The position numbers and the translations under genes were made by a program. Shown in pieces: positions 50,961 through 62,611 of a stretch of DNA of 64,000 nucleotides. The stretch is from Chrysopilus asiliformis (Eukaryota; Arthropoda; Insecta; Diptera; Rhagionidae), in the NCBI GenBank assembly GCA_964034945.1, contig OZ035961.1, forward strand, positions 46,612,184 through 46,676,183, written 5' to 3'. Position 1 is the stretch's first letter, and every line of letters begins with the position of its first letter. The notes under the pieces are model-generated. The model did no database searches, was not told the origin of the DNA, and worked only from the letters and a program-made list of their open reading frames with translations.

Positions 50961-53900
50961 TACAAAAATTTGAAGCATCTTAATCTTGGCGATAGTTCTG
51001 ACAGTTTGCCTTAAAGTGTATAAGGCAAATAAAGATCATATTTGCGGGGAGATCTATTGTAAAATCTGTGAGACTCAGGTACAGCAGGGGCATCTGTGCT
51101 TTATTCAACCGAACATTAGAACACCTACTACCGAAGATATTCTGTTCGTGTTCTACGATCTAGAAACCAGGCAGGAAAGTATAATGGATCACAAAATTGT
51201 AGATGGAGAATCTATTGGCGAAATAAACCAACTTGAGCCAAACCTGTGCGTTTCAGTCACCAGATGTGACAACTGTATTGGATTACTCAATTTATGTTTT
51301 TGTAAAAAATGCGGATTTCGACTACGAACGTATAAAACCGATGTGATAGCCAGTTTTATGAAGTATTTGTTGGAGATGCGGAAAAATTCAAGAAGGTGAT
51401 TGTAATAGCGCTCAACGGACAGGCGTTCGATCACCAGTTTGTTTTGAACTATGTTCTGCAAAAGACAGATTTGAAGCCTGAGTTAATCATGCGTGGGACG
51501 AAAATCATACTTATGGAGATAGGAAATGTTAAATTCATAAACTCATTGAATTACTTTCCCATGGGCCAAAGTAAACTTCCAAAAGCATTTGATTTAATGG
51601 TGACAAGCAAGGGCTATTTTCCACATCTTTTCAATACTGCGGAAAATCAAGACTATGTTGGAGTACTGCCAGGGGTTGAGTATTATTGTCCAAATACTAT
51701 GAAGGATGATGAACGCAAAGCCTTTCTACAGTGGTATGAGGGACATAAAAACGACCAATTTTCCATGCAGGATGACTTAGTGAGGTACTGTGTTAACGAT
51801 GTAGATATTGTAACTGAAGCGTGTCTGAAATTCTGGAAACTAATGTTGAATGAATTTCAAGTGGACCCATTTCTCGAGGCTACTACAATTGCCTCCGCAT
51901 GTAACCTGGTGTTTAGACGTAATTTCTTAAAACCAAACACGATCGGAATAATTCCTCAGACTGGATATCGCAATTCAGATAAGCAATCCAGGATAGCGAT
52001 ACAATGGCTAATTTGGGAAGAAGACCAACGTAAGTCATATATTTTACATGCAGCTAGAGGAAGAGAGGCAATAGTACATGATGTTGAGGTAGATGGATTT
52101 TGTTCAGCAACGAACCAAGTTTTTGAATTTCACGGGTGTTATTATCATGGACACCCTTCATGTTTACTACATAATCGTGATGAACCCATCATGATGATAA
52201 AACGACAACATTGAATCTACGCTATGAATCCACTGTAGAGAAAACAGTTCGCTTACGCTCCTATGGATAAGATGCCATCGAAAAGTGGGAATGTGATTTT
52301 CGTAGAGAAATTGACCGAAATATAGAAATGAATTACTTGAAAGTTCATCAGATGCTGGATAATCTTCAACTAAATCCTCGGGAAGCTTTTTATAGTGGTC
52401 GTACGGGAAATACATATACTTACTACAAGTGTAAGACAGGCGAGAAAATCAAATACACTGATGTGTGTTCTCTGTATCCATGGATATGTAAGAATAGTAA
52501 ATTTCCCGTTGGTCATCCGCAGTTGTATGTCGGTCATAACAATTGTACCAAACTAGATCTAAATCAGGTGGACATCAAATGTAGAATTTTACCACCAGAA
52601 GGCTTATCACATCCCGTTCTGCCCATTAAACAGAATGGCAAATTAATGTTTCCACTCTGTTGTACGTGTAGTGAGGAAAAAAGTCAGAGTGAAATTTGTA
52701 CTCACACCGATAGTAAAAGATCTCTAATGGGTACATGGGTTATTGATGAAATTCGGACAGCGTTAAACAAGGGGTACAAAATGCTGGAAATTTATGAGAT
52801 TTGGAGCTATCAGCTAGAAACATACAATAAATTAAATCATTCAGGAGGTATGTTCACGGATATGATGAATAAGTTCATCAAAATGAAGCAACAAGCGTCA
52901 GGGTGGCTCAGCAGTTGTGATACAGATGTTGAAAAACATCAATACATTGAGGAATTCTTTGTCAACGAAGGAATAAAGCTAGAGTTTTCGGATATAATAG
53001 ATAACCCTGGGCTAAGGTCATTGGCAAAACTTATTTTGAATTCGTTCTGGGGTAAGTTTGGACAGCGTGAAAATCAACCTAAAACTACAATAGTTAATGA
53101 ATCAGCTGAATTATATACGATGTTGACAAATCCCTCGATAGATGTACAACGTTTGTTACCCGTCAACGAAGAAACTCTAATAGTGAATTGGTGTTATAAA
53201 GAAGAAATTACTGAATCCCTTCCAACAGTAAATGTCTGTATTGCCGCATATACCACAACACAGGCTCGGCCAAAGTTATACGGCTATCTAGAACAACTTA
53301 AAGATAGAGTATTATACTATGACACCGATTCAGTTATTTATCCCTTTCAGACCCACTGTATACGATTGTGTTAGGTGACGTAATACGTTTATATTTCGGC
53401 TCAGACTCAAAATTTCGCTCAAAATCCCAAAAGCGGTGATCGTGTTACCTCTTGTCGAAAGCTTCTATTCCTTTCAGACCCAAAAATTTTTTTTTAATTT
53501 TTTTTTTTGTTATTCTGGTATTGAAATATAATAGTATAGCAATTTTTGTAGCAATCGGAAGAAAAAAAATTTTGGGTCTGAAAGGGTTTTATCAGTAGAG
53601 ATGGAGAATACGAGCCATCTGTAGGAAAGATTGTCGATGATATGACCGATGTGTTGAACTGCTATGGACCAGGTAGTTACATTACCGAGTTTGTGAGCGG
53701 AGGCCCTAAAAATTATGCATACAGAGTTCACTGCACAAAAACAAACTCTGAAAAAACAGTATGCAAAGTAAAGGGAATCTGCCTGAATCATGCGGCATCT
53801 CAACTTGTGAAATTCGAGACAATGAACGAAATGATACGGAACCCCGAACACAACGAATCTATCAAGTTATTGTCGAAAAATATAGGGCGTACTCAGACCC

Positions 53901-53990
53901 AGAGCCGAAAAACGTAAGTTTTTGAGTGATTTCAGTTCCCTACCATACGGTTACAAAAGACGACAACTGGACAGTATAGCAGAAAAAAAA
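50961..53990 (+). pseudogene. polB: Polinton-type protein-primed DNA polymerase B, broken
   Basis: Frames 50986-51399, 51396-52214, 52328-53374 and 53588-53990 read one polymerase. In order: Cys/His finger (CKICETQVQQGHLCF); exonuclease Exo I (FYDLET), Exo II (ALNGQAFDHQF), Exo III (YCVNDVDI); an endonuclease-fold insert typical of arthropod Polinton/adintovirus-like PolB (VDGFCSATNQVFEFHGCYYH, then WECDFRREI); palm motif A (YTDVCSLYP), motif B (KLILNSFWGKFG), motif C (YYDTDS); and the C-terminus LPYGYKRRQ. Such enzymes replicate linear element or virus DNA from a protein primer. Frame changes near 51375 and 52195, a TAA near 52270, a MITE at 53341-53588 and a shift near 53900 disable it. Capsid, ATPase, protease and integrase genes were not found nearby. 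Confidence 0.85.
53341..53588. mobile_element. MITE inside the PolB motif C region
   Basis: CCCTTTCAGACCCA at 53341-53354 is the exact complement of 53574-53587. A third copy of CCTTTCAGACCCAAAAATTT lies inside at 53472. TTTAT is found on each side (left 53336-53340, right 53590-53594), a possible target duplication. Outside it the polymerase reads YYDTDSVIY, then ISRDGEYEPSVG, as expected in the family. Confidence 0.75.
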
Positions 53991-54187
53991 AATAATAATT
54001 GTGTAAAAAATAAATAAAAGTTAAATGTAAAATAATTACATCAGCTTAAATAAAATTTCATTAGATTATTTAGATGATAAGAGATTTATGTGAAAATTGA
54101 ATTAATAAAACAGTCTTACAATATAGTTTTTCTTTTTATTAAGTTGAAATTTTACAAAAAAAAAGTTTTTGTGAAAATTGAATTAAC

Positions 54188-54434
54188 TTAAATATGCAAC
54201 TTTTCGAACTCGTCAGCAAGTTGTTCGATAATAGTCTCTAACACATTGTTATAGTGTCTGATCCATGATTTCTATAACGAAATTGAGAGATAAATATCAC
54301 AAATAATTTTCTATCTCCTTATAAAAATTTTGAATAATAGGTAGTGTCATAGTAGCAGTATATTCGTCATCATCAATCATAATTTTCTGATGTTGAAATT
54401 CTATAGCCCATTCGTAATCGGATATTTTTCGGGG
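54188..54434 (-). pseudogene. Unassigned minus-strand coding relic
   Basis: On the minus strand 54434-54312 reads SDYEWAIEFQHQKIMIDDDE and on to a stop, and 54280-54188 reads NNVLETIIEQLADEFEKLHI then stop, in a different frame. The composition looks protein-like, but I do not recognise it. Its location beside the polymerase suggests a Polinton gene; that is inference. Confidence 0.3.
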
Positions 54435-54688
54435 AGGGGTAGGAGGGGGGAGACCCTATCATGCTATATATTTTTACTCTTCAGTACCTTTCATTTGAGG
54501 TACCACACACCCCCCTACCACTTTACAAGAAATATTTATCTCTCTTCGTGAGTTTTTCGTCGCACAAGTAAAAATCATCTCCTTCAGAGATATTTTTTCG
54601 CACAATGAAAACGTTATTAATTGTGAGTGAAACTTGAAATGAGAGATAAAGAGAGAAAATATAACTCTTATTTTCATCTCTGGTTTAA
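54431..54688. mobile_element. MITE-like repeat, copy 2
   Basis: It matches 24655-25207 at both flanks but lacks about 260 internal bases, including the three 40-bp units. Shared words include GAGACCCTATCATGCTATAT and TCTCCTTCAGAGATATTTTT. No coding function. Confidence 0.7.
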
Positions 54689-54815
54689 ACAGGATGATTT
54701 AAATTTGAAACACATTTATAATGATCATGTAAACTCAGATATGAGTTTTGATGATTTTCGGAAGTTATGTAGAGAGTGCTGGAAGGAAGCATATTTCAAA
54801 AAGATTGGTCCATAA
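54689..54815 (+). pseudogene. Short coding relic after the MITE
   Basis: The frame reads DDLNLKHIYNDHVNSDMSFD, then FRKLCRECWKEAYF and a stop. It looks like the C-terminal end of a real protein, cut on its left by the MITE-like repeat. Not recognised. The following 54816-55315 holds nothing I can support; the 62-codon frame at 55099 is rich in Phe from T runs. Confidence 0.3.
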
Positions 54816-55315
54816 ATCAAGGGCATTATAGGAAAGGTTTCGATACCTACATAGAATTATGAGCTAATGGAATCATCAGACCTTTCTTCCATACGTAACG
54901 AAATTCCTTTCATTTTCGAAAATTTCAAAATCCGTTTTCTTTAAGAAATTGAATGTCGACATTCCAAATGAAGGGACATCACCCTATCGAAGAATTCGTT
55001 GTAACCTTAAAATCGAAAGTGTCAAACCGTAAAATCCTGAAAGTAGAACCATTGACCAATCAAAGCTTGACAAGTAAGCAAATCGCCGTACGGCAAATTT
55101 GTCTAGCAGTTATCTAACAAAAGAGAGAATGTTCGAGATGTCAAACAAAGATTTTTTTTGTTTTCCTTTTCATCCTTATTTCGAGCGGTTAGAAACAAGA
55201 TTTTTTTTGCAACGCGCGTCGATTAAAAGGGCACTTGAGTACAGGAATTTGATGGGATTAGGTCGCACCGACCGTGGGCTGCGATAAAATAAAAAAAGAT
55301 AGGAAGTAGTTATTT

Positions 55316-55975
55316 TAATTTGAATGCCATTGAACTAAGTGAATCAATTTAGCATAAACTATAAGTGAATAAATTTAACCTAAGCTACGAAGATTACTTA
55401 AAACATTATTTTGATTAAAACACCAATAATACACGAAAATAACCTAAATATAATTGAACTAAGTGAAATAAAGTTAATCTAATCTATAATTGAACTATGA
55501 ATATTATTTAAAACATAATTGATCTGAAATATAGTTAATGTAAAATATGAATTTTACCTAAAATATAATTTTGTCTAAAGTATAATTGGCCTAACGTTTG
55601 ATTGACCTACGAATTTGACCTAAATATTATTGACTTAAGTGAATTTAATCTAGTCTATAATTGGACTATTAATATTAGTTAAAACATAATTACTTTAAAA
55701 TATAGTTAGCCTAAAATATGAATTTTTCCTAAAATATAATTTTACCTAGAGTATATCTGACTTAAAGTGCAATTGACCTATGAATTTAACCTAAATACCA
55801 TAGAATCACGTGAATAAATTTAGCCTAAACTAAACGTGAGTGAATTTAACCTAACCTATAAGTGAATAAATTTAGCCCAAGCTACGAAGATTACCTAAAA
55901 CATTATTTTGACTAAAACATAAATAATATACGAAATTAACCTAAATATAATCGAACTAAGTTAAATAAAGTTAAT
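55316..55975. repeat. Degenerate AT-rich tandem array
   Basis: Words such as CCTAAAATATAATT, TGAACTAAGTGAATAAATTT and AATTTAACCTAA recur about every 30-60 bp with heavy divergence. A ~240-bp higher-order similarity is visible (55316-55560 versus 55600-55790 and 55800-55975). Non-coding. Confidence 0.6.
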
Positions 55976-56085
55976 CTCTCATTACCAACAGATCTGTCTT
56001 CAACAACAGACCTGTTTTCAACAACAGACCTCTCATTACCAACAGACCTGTCTTCAACAACAGACCTCTCCAGCAGACCTATCTG
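55976..56085. repeat. Tandem CAACAACAGACCT repeats
   Basis: TCTTCAACAACAGACCT occurs four times and CTCATTACCAACAGACCTGT twice, in a mixed ~20/54-bp period. The antisense open frame (RSVGNERSVVENRSVVEDRS) is only the translation of this array. Confidence 0.75.
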
Positions 56086-56096
56086 ATATATATATA

Positions 56097-56608
56097 ATGG
56101 ATAAAAAGGTTGTAAAGGAATTAATTCAGGCACGTAAAAACATACCACAGAAATATAACGCTCTTAAAAGCGGTAGAATCGCTTTAGATAACTTGAGGAT
56201 ACCTTTAAAACAATATCAGAACCGCTGAAAAAGCTAACCAAAATCGAGACGATAAAATATGAAAAGATTGATCATGAAACCAAATCTGAAAGCAAAAACA
56301 AAGCAACACCTTCAATTTCAAACCATGTAAAACGTGAACTTTTGTTTGACGATGAAGATATTTCTAATCAATCATATAATGACCTAAATATACCCCATAC
56401 ACCAAGCAGTCCAAGTTTATTACGATATTTTGAATATCACAAGAATCCTGGGACTCATAGCCTGGATACACGGTATGGTGTACGCAAAAGTGGAAGTGAC
56501 TGGAAAATTGGAAACGCTATAGTTACTACAGATTCAGCTCAAAATATCATAATCAATGGGAAAAAGTATAACGCTACTGATGTCATAACTGACCACCCAC
56601 ACGTCTAG
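56097..56608 (+). pseudogene. Polinton-associated small protein (DUF8207-like)
   Basis: ATG 56097 opens MDKKVVKELIQARKNIPQKY and ALKSGR, the usual helical start of this arthropod Polinton-linked family. A frameshift near 56205 leads to a frame that reads IISEPLKKL-like text and then the conserved end: SLDTRYGVRKSGSDWKIGN, IIINGKKYNATD. The D-x-x-YGVR and IxGKxYxGT pattern is the family hallmark; the final GLxELL part is altered. Role unknown, possibly a virion or DNA-packaging component. With the PolB relic 2.1 kb upstream it supports one decayed Polinton here. The DUF number is from memory and should be checked. Confidence 0.65.
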
Positions 56609-57482
56609 GTATAAACCATTTCACAGGGAATATCCTTCAAATCTAACGAAATATGAGATATTCCCTTTGAAACAGAGAACAAATAGAAACATCCATAAAT
56701 CGCATGACGCAACCCGGAAAAGTAATGATCAATGACCCCGGTGTACGTAAATGACAAACGCATCGAATTCAAATCAATATTGGCCAACATAAGTGGGCCA
56801 CCACAGTGCAAAAGACGCACATTTCGATACAATTCGATGTAGCAAGTATTGGCCAACATATGTCGGTCACACAAAGTGCAAAGATCCACACAAATTACCG
56901 AATACAATGTGCACCTGGAATTGCCCAACGTAAACAAACTGCGAAGGTAGCTCACGTTACCTCGCAACGTGATTTACGAAGCGGCCTAAATAAATAAGCT
57001 GCACATGTGTATTACACTCAAGCTGATGGAATGCATCGTTGGAAGTCCAACTGCAGCGAATCAGCTTTCGAGTGGACACTTAACGAAGTTTTCGATTGGC
57101 TGTAAGCCAATCGACGAGGTGCTTCCCAAAGAAGGGAGTTCACCAATAAAAGGGCCATGACGGCCAATAGCAGGAAGGAGTAAGTTCAGTTCAGAATAGC
57201 AGTAAGTTATGTTCAGAATAGTCAAGAGAGTTCAGTTAAGAAGTTAAGCCAGTCAGTGAAGGTTAAGTAGCAGAATCAGTAAAGTGCAGTTACAAGGAAT
57301 CAGTTGATTGTGAAAAATAATAAATAAAACATAAATGTAAATTTAATTAAAGAATAAGTAACATTGAATGTGAACATTAACCAAATAAAACGTAAATGTT
57401 AAGTTAATAAATGAAATAATAACCTCATGATAAAACAATTAGTGTTTCTCTTAAAACAAATGAATAGGTAAAAACGATAACA
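56609..57482 (+). repeat. LTR/leader region of gypsy element 4
   Basis: No gene was seen. The segment ends AACGATAACA (to 57482), followed by TTGGTGGCAACGGTGGGACC (57486-57505), which looks like a primer-binding site region. AATAAAAG at 57145 and TTCAGTTCAG at 57185 resemble an LTR promoter. A hairpin at 56622-56673 (TTTCACAGGGAATATC with GATATTCCCTTTGAAA) and two diverged copies of TATTGGCCAACATA (56777, 56848) are present. The LTR start is not defined, because no 3' LTR lies in the window. Confidence 0.5.
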
Positions 57483-57949
57483 AATTTGGTGGCAACGGTG
57501 GGACCCTGCGTGACAAAATAACGCAAATCCCCTACCAACGGAAAAGAGAATTAACAGATTTGATTACGTGCTAAAGAATGGATGTTGACGACGAAGTAAT
57601 TTTTTTTTTCAGATCGTCGACGAGATAAGAAGAGCACCACAACCGGCAGAAGCAGCCTAAATAAAAAATTAAAAAAAATTCCTCTCAAATAATAATAAAT
57701 AAATAAAGTACGTCGCTTAATAATTTCTATGAATGTGTAGTTTCTTATGCAAAAATTTTTTTTGTTGTCTTGTCAAATAAAAAATTAAAATAAACAATAA
57801 ATAACATGCGAAAAATTTTCTAGTAAGTCGAAGTAAAATAAGAATACGTGGAAGTTGTTTTCTATAATCTCGTAAAGTTTTATTTTCCTTGGTTGCTTTT
57901 TTTTCTATCCGCAATCATTCCCCTACGTTCCGGAACTGAGTACGCAATA

Positions 57950-59061
57950 ATGCCGGAGACTAACGAGCTACGAATATCAATAGTCGACGCACGCAGCATG
58001 ATCCCTGGTTTCAACGGGAAATTAGAGGAGCTGCACAGATTTCTGACATGCTGTAGCATGGTTGCCTCCACGGCAAAAACACCAGCAGATCAGCACTTAA
58101 TACTTAGCATTATTAAAACTAAGCTGTCTGGGCCAGCCTACGATCTGGTAAAATTCGAGGAATTTGCCTCTTGGGAAGATTTGAAAAAGGAATTGGAAGA
58201 ACAATTCCTAGATCGGCGTGAACCCGCGGACATCCAGTCGGAGATATGCAAGCTCCGACAAGGTCCAAAGGAAGAAATTAAGGATTTCGTGAGTAGGTCG
58301 CGAAACCTTTTAGCACTACTAAACAGTGCCACACGGATAGGGGACGCCCTCAACGCAGGGAGGAAGCTAGAAAACGAGAAACTAGCGATCCGAGCGTTCG
58401 AAGACGGAACCCGAAACTATGGACTCCGAATTTTGGCGAAAACAGCTCACGAGGCTATCCTCAAAGAATTGACGAATTACGTCATAGAGGAAGCCATCAG
58501 AATTCGTCCATTAGAGACGAATAGCAAGCCATCCGGCACAAAGTGTGAGTTTTGTGGAAAAAACGGACATGGCGTAGATCAGTGTTCTCGAAAAAATCAG
58601 CTCCCAAGCTTCAAGCCTGGTATACACCAACCGGCAATAATGCGGGAAATAAATAGCGTTTTCTGTGGTTACTGCAGTCGTCCAAATCATGTTATTCCTG
58701 ATTGTAGGACTCGCATGAAGGACGAACAACTAAGGCAGCCACCCTTCCAAGGTAACACGGGGGGCCCAAGTCGAAACCACGGTACCAGGGAAACAATAAT
58801 CCAAGTCAACGACAGGGATTCCCGAATAATAACCAGCGACAGGGTTATCAAAATAACCAAAACCAACGACAGGGTATTATAAATAATAACCCAAGTAATA
58901 ATTTCAATAGAGCTCCTAACCAAGGAAGAAATCCGCACGTCAACATGCTAAACGCAGATGATGCCTCGGAAAACTCCAGCGAGCGGGGTGGAATCATCGG
59001 AAGTCAGCCCCGCTGGAACCAACTCCGAGTAGAAGCAGATGTCCATCGCAGTTCAGAGTAA
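57950..59061 (+). pseudogene. gag: Gypsy element 4 gag
   Basis: Met 57950 (MPETNELRISIVDARSMIPG) opens a Gag core, FNGKLEELHRFLTCC, IIKTKLSGPAYDLV and REPADIQSEICKLRQG, followed by two CCHC knuckles, CEFCGKNGHGVDQC (58548) and CGYCSRPNHVIPDC (58662). After a one-base shift near 58760 the reading continues as an Asn/Gln/Arg/Gly tail with repeats (NNNQRQGYQNNQNQRQG) and ends at TAA 59059-59061. The tail is typical of nucleic-acid-binding Gag ends. An upstream in-frame ATG at 57848 would add a hydrophobic leader from T-rich DNA and is not favoured. Confidence 0.75.
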
Positions 59062-59069
59062 CCATCCCG

Positions 59070-59711
59070 TTGATGATTACCAAACGCAGTGTCATTGCCG
59101 AGATCCCTTTCGCCTCTACCAAACAATCAGAGTTAATATGTTTGGTGGATACAGGCGCCGAAATTAGTTTGATGCAGGTAACCGCACTAAGAGACGAGTG
59201 TGCCCCACAAACTAACGAACTAATAAAATTAACAAGTATATTCGGAAATGACACGGAGACAAAAGGGATTTTAAACGAAACAATTCCAATCTCTACAGGA
59301 GATTTGGATTTAAAAATTAAGCACCCATTCCATATTGTCGGACCCGAAGTCCAAATGCATTATGATGCATTGGTAGGGAACGATTTCCTTTTCCACTACA
59401 ATGGAAAATTAAATTATTTAGAACAAACGTTGACAATATCAGTGCTACATTTGCAGAAAGAGAACCCAAACTTTGAAATTGACGCAGAGGGATTTTCTAA
59501 TGCAGAAGTGGATATTGCAACTAGTCATGAAAACGTGCCAAGGAAATCCATTGCCAACACTGAACAAAATTCAAATAAGAATGTAGTAAGCCAATCAGAA
59601 AATGGCAGCATAAATAAAAATGTAGTAAGCCCATCAGAGAATGGCAGCATAAATAAAAATGTAAGCAAAGGCAATTGGAAAAACCTGGTAACCATAACAA
59701 AATCAAATTAA
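59070..59711 (+). pseudogene. pol: Gypsy element 4 protease
   Basis: The open frame contains LVDTGAEISLM (active-site D-T-G-A), a flap-like region and ALVGNDFLFHY, the second conserved retropepsin block. It ends with two 45-bp tandem units (NVVSQSENGSINK / NVVSPSENGSINK, 59565-59660). The frame overlaps the next (RT) frame by 37 bp in the -1 phase, so natural ribosomal frameshifting and a mutation are both possible. Confidence 0.75.
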
Positions 59712-60998
59712 ACCCAAAAGACATCCTCACAGATAAGGATCAAGGAATTATGAATGAAGAAGAATACGAACCAAGTCTGAGAAGGGACGTTCCCACAAGG
59801 TCACGAAAGATTATTCTTCCAGCCAGATCCAAGGTGGATACTCAGATTACAACCTCAATAAAAGGTGAAGCCTTATGCACGAAACAGGAAATTATTCCGC
59901 GAGTTTTCGTGGGCGACACAATAGTTCAGGCACGATCACATGCAGGCATTGCGTCACAAGGTAAGGGAGTCATTCCCGTTTACACCGTGACAGTGGCAAT
60001 GATGAACCTGAATGATCACGAAGTGACCATGGACGAGGGGGATGTAAGGCTGAATTTTGAGAGCCTGGAGGTTTTTAACCACCTGGGGGAAGAGTCCAAC
60101 AATGACCAAATAAACGGGCATCTACGCAAACTCAGACAAGCACTGAAGTTAGAGCACTGCAATAGTGAGGAGCATGATTCAATCGTAGAGTTGTGTGAAG
60201 AGTACAATGACTTATTTTTTCTAGAAGGTGATCAACTCACTTATACCCATGCAACATTACATGACATTCCGACCAAATCTGGGCAACCCCCAATACATAC
60301 AAAACCATACAGGTTACCCCAATCGCAAAAAACGGGAATCAACCGACAGGTAGAGCAGATGCTCGCCGACGGGCTAATTGAAGAAAGTCAGAGTCCATGG
60401 AATTCACCAATACTACTGGTGCCTAAGAAACCAGATAGCCAAGAAAATAAAAAATGGCGGGTAGTTGTGGACTACAGAAAGTTAAATAACATTACCGAGG
60501 GAAATGCTTTTCCCTTACCCAATATATCAATTGGGTAGAGCAAAAGTTTTTCCTACATTAGATTTGGCAAGTGGGTATCACCAGATACAAGTGAACCTGG
60601 GTGATCGAGAAAAGACGGCATTTAGCACTCCGTACGGTCACTACCATTCCAACAGGATGCCATTTGGATTGAAACGGGTCCCGGCAACATTCAAACGCCT
60701 GATGAATACAGTTTTGGCAGGATTGCAGGGTATAGAATATTTCGTCTACTTGAATGATATTGTAGTATACGGTTATTCTCTACACGAGCATAATCAAAAG
60801 TTGAGGACAGTATTTGAACGACTACGACAAAATAACCTCAAGTTACAACCAGATAAATGTCATTTCATGGGAAAGCAAATAGCCTACCTGGGTCATGTAG
60901 TCGACGAAAACGGAGTACACCCAGACCCGGCAAAGTTAGAGGCCGTAAAAAATTTTCCGGTACCAAAAACTCAAAAGGATATAAAAAGCTTTTTGTCT
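59675..60998 (+). pseudogene. pol: Gypsy element 4 reverse transcriptase, truncated
   Basis: RT blocks are clear: IHTKPYRLPQSQK, QVEQMLADGLIEESQSPWNS, WRVVVDYRKLN, then a small deletion with frame change at 60520-60540 (the ILD-LG linker), FPTLDLASGYHQI, PFGLKRVPATFKRLMN, and the catalytic block reading YLND (60747-60758) instead of YLDD. The thumb (AYLGHVVDENGV, DIKSFLS) stops at about 60998, where unrelated AAGTC-rich DNA begins. RNase H, integrase and the 3' LTR are gone. With the deletion and the Asn at the first catalytic Asp it cannot work. Confidence 0.8.
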
Positions 60999-61535
60999 AA
61001 GTCACCTAAGTCAACCTTAACATAAGTCCTAAGTCCTAAAAACTTAAGTCAGCCAGAATTTGTCCTTTTCTAATCCGGCTGATTTGCTGCCCCCGCATAC
61101 CTGTTTGTGTGTAGGTGAGAGGACGACGAGGCAACTTACGACCTCCAGCTGACCGACGAGCTAGCCACTTTAGGTCGGGTATGCAGCCCTCGTCTAAAAC
61201 TCCCTCAACCGCACCTCTCGAGAAGGCCAATTGCCACCCAGACGGTGCAATCTGGCGGCCCAATCGGGAAGTGTTACTCACATATTGTTATTGTTATCCA
61301 CCGAACATTATACAGAGACAATTTATAATTAGGGTTTTCTGAGCATGGTTATCATGCGACTGGAAGAGGGTGATAAGGCCCTGAATACGAGATACTTTAC
61401 GTCGGATTAGGGTGGTAAGGTCCCTAGATCCTAGATGCTTTACGTCGGATTAGGGTGGTAAGGTCCCTAGATCCTAGATACTTGACGGAGAACGAACTTA
61501 GGGCTTTGTTGCCGGCGGAGTTGAGGGATGAGGTT
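60999..61535. repeat. Junction DNA with 46-bp tandem repeat
   Basis: AAGTCCTAAGTCCTAAAAACTTAAGTC marks the junction (61013-61050). TTTACGTCGGATTAGGGTGG then AAGGTCCCTAGATCCTAGAT is repeated twice in tandem (61398-61443 and 61440-61485), with a third partial copy. No supported gene. It probably belongs to the minus-strand element to the right. Confidence 0.5.
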
Positions 61536-61748
61536 TCATACTCCTAGCGACAGTCTGCAAATCGCGATTCGACAATTGGTGGTAAGGTCCAACTTGCCTT
61601 GCGATTTGACCTGGCCAAATCTTGCGTCGAAGTTGTCCGGTGTCATCATTTGACCAACTGGAATAGGTAATTCATCGGAAAAATCCTTTCGAGATGTCGA
61701 ACGAAGATTATATCGCGAATCCTTCGGAATCGCTCCTCCTTCGGCCAT
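61536..61748 (-). pseudogene. Minus-strand LTR element, gag start
   Basis: Met 61748 opens MAEGGAIPKDSRYNLRSTSR, a short basic leader of the kind found at the start of Ty3 Gags, and stays open for 70 codons. It lies 0.86 kb downstream (minus strand) of a primer-binding site, the right distance for a leader plus gag. What follows to the left shows no Gag core, so the element is cut. Confidence 0.4.
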
Positions 61749-62611
61749 TTTATTTTAAATTATAGATTAATTTAGCGAAATTTAATTAAAAAAAATTGTA
61801 CGTAATTTTAATAATCTTATATTTTTACTGTGTCTGCATAAACATATTAGAAGAGAGAGATACAACCGCCGGCCGCAATAGACAAGTGCTCGGCAAACAT
61901 GTGAAGAAGCTCTTTACTCACAAAACGAAACTTGCAAAAAAAATTTACTCGATAACAAGACAGTCGAAATAGCCTAGCTAATTTCTTCTGCGTTCAATTG
62001 CTTCGAGGCTATGATTTTAACTCTACTGGGTGGATCTATCCGAATTAACCGAATCGAAAGCTTCAATTGTAGGACTGCCCAAACAATGACAATCGATTCC
62101 GACTCACAGTTAATTCGCCTAGATCGCCCTTCCGCCATCCTTCCGGTAAAAATTGGCTTCGGGACGTCTCAAATGATAAGCAAATGTCAAGGCTAAGTCA
62201 TAAGCAAGACAGTTGGGATAGCTAGGCTACACTCCACCTTATTCATTGCCTCTGACGTCACCTGCATTTTTAAATTCAAACGTTTTTGAAGTAAGACAGT
62301 CGGGATAGCTGAGCTATACACCGCTGTAATCAATTACATCATGAAAATCTGAACTTTGACCAACTGACAAATGTTCATCGGCGAGACAATCGGGATAGCA
62401 ATGCTATGCTCCATTGTGATCGATCGTCGTTGAACATCAATCAATCAAAAGGCAAAAACAAAATCAAAGATGAAATAAACTAATATTGGAACCTGAAGTT
62501 CGGGGAAAATGACGTTACAAACAAGACGGAAGCACTTCCAAACTACAGAATCTTGTTTGCTGGGGCGTTTTTCCGCTAGCGGTTACCCACAAGGTGGATA
62601 AACGCAAGCGG
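61749..62611 (-). repeat. Leader with four diverged repeats
   Basis: AGACAGTCGGGATAGCTNNGCTA-type words occur at about 61962, 62208, 62294 and 62382, each followed by a variable ~50-bp spacer. No coding sequence was seen. The repeats lie between the primer site and the gag start of the minus-strand element, an arrangement similar to the errantivirus 1 leader. Confidence 0.55.

Noticed and set aside
54627..54815. 62-codon frame starting in the MITE taken as one gene
   Set aside because: Its first 20 codons are MITE sequence; only the part after 54689 looks like a coding relic.
55936..56148. Minus-strand RSVGNE/RSVVEN repeat protein
   Set aside because: Translation of the CAACAACAGACCT tandem array; no upstream gene context.
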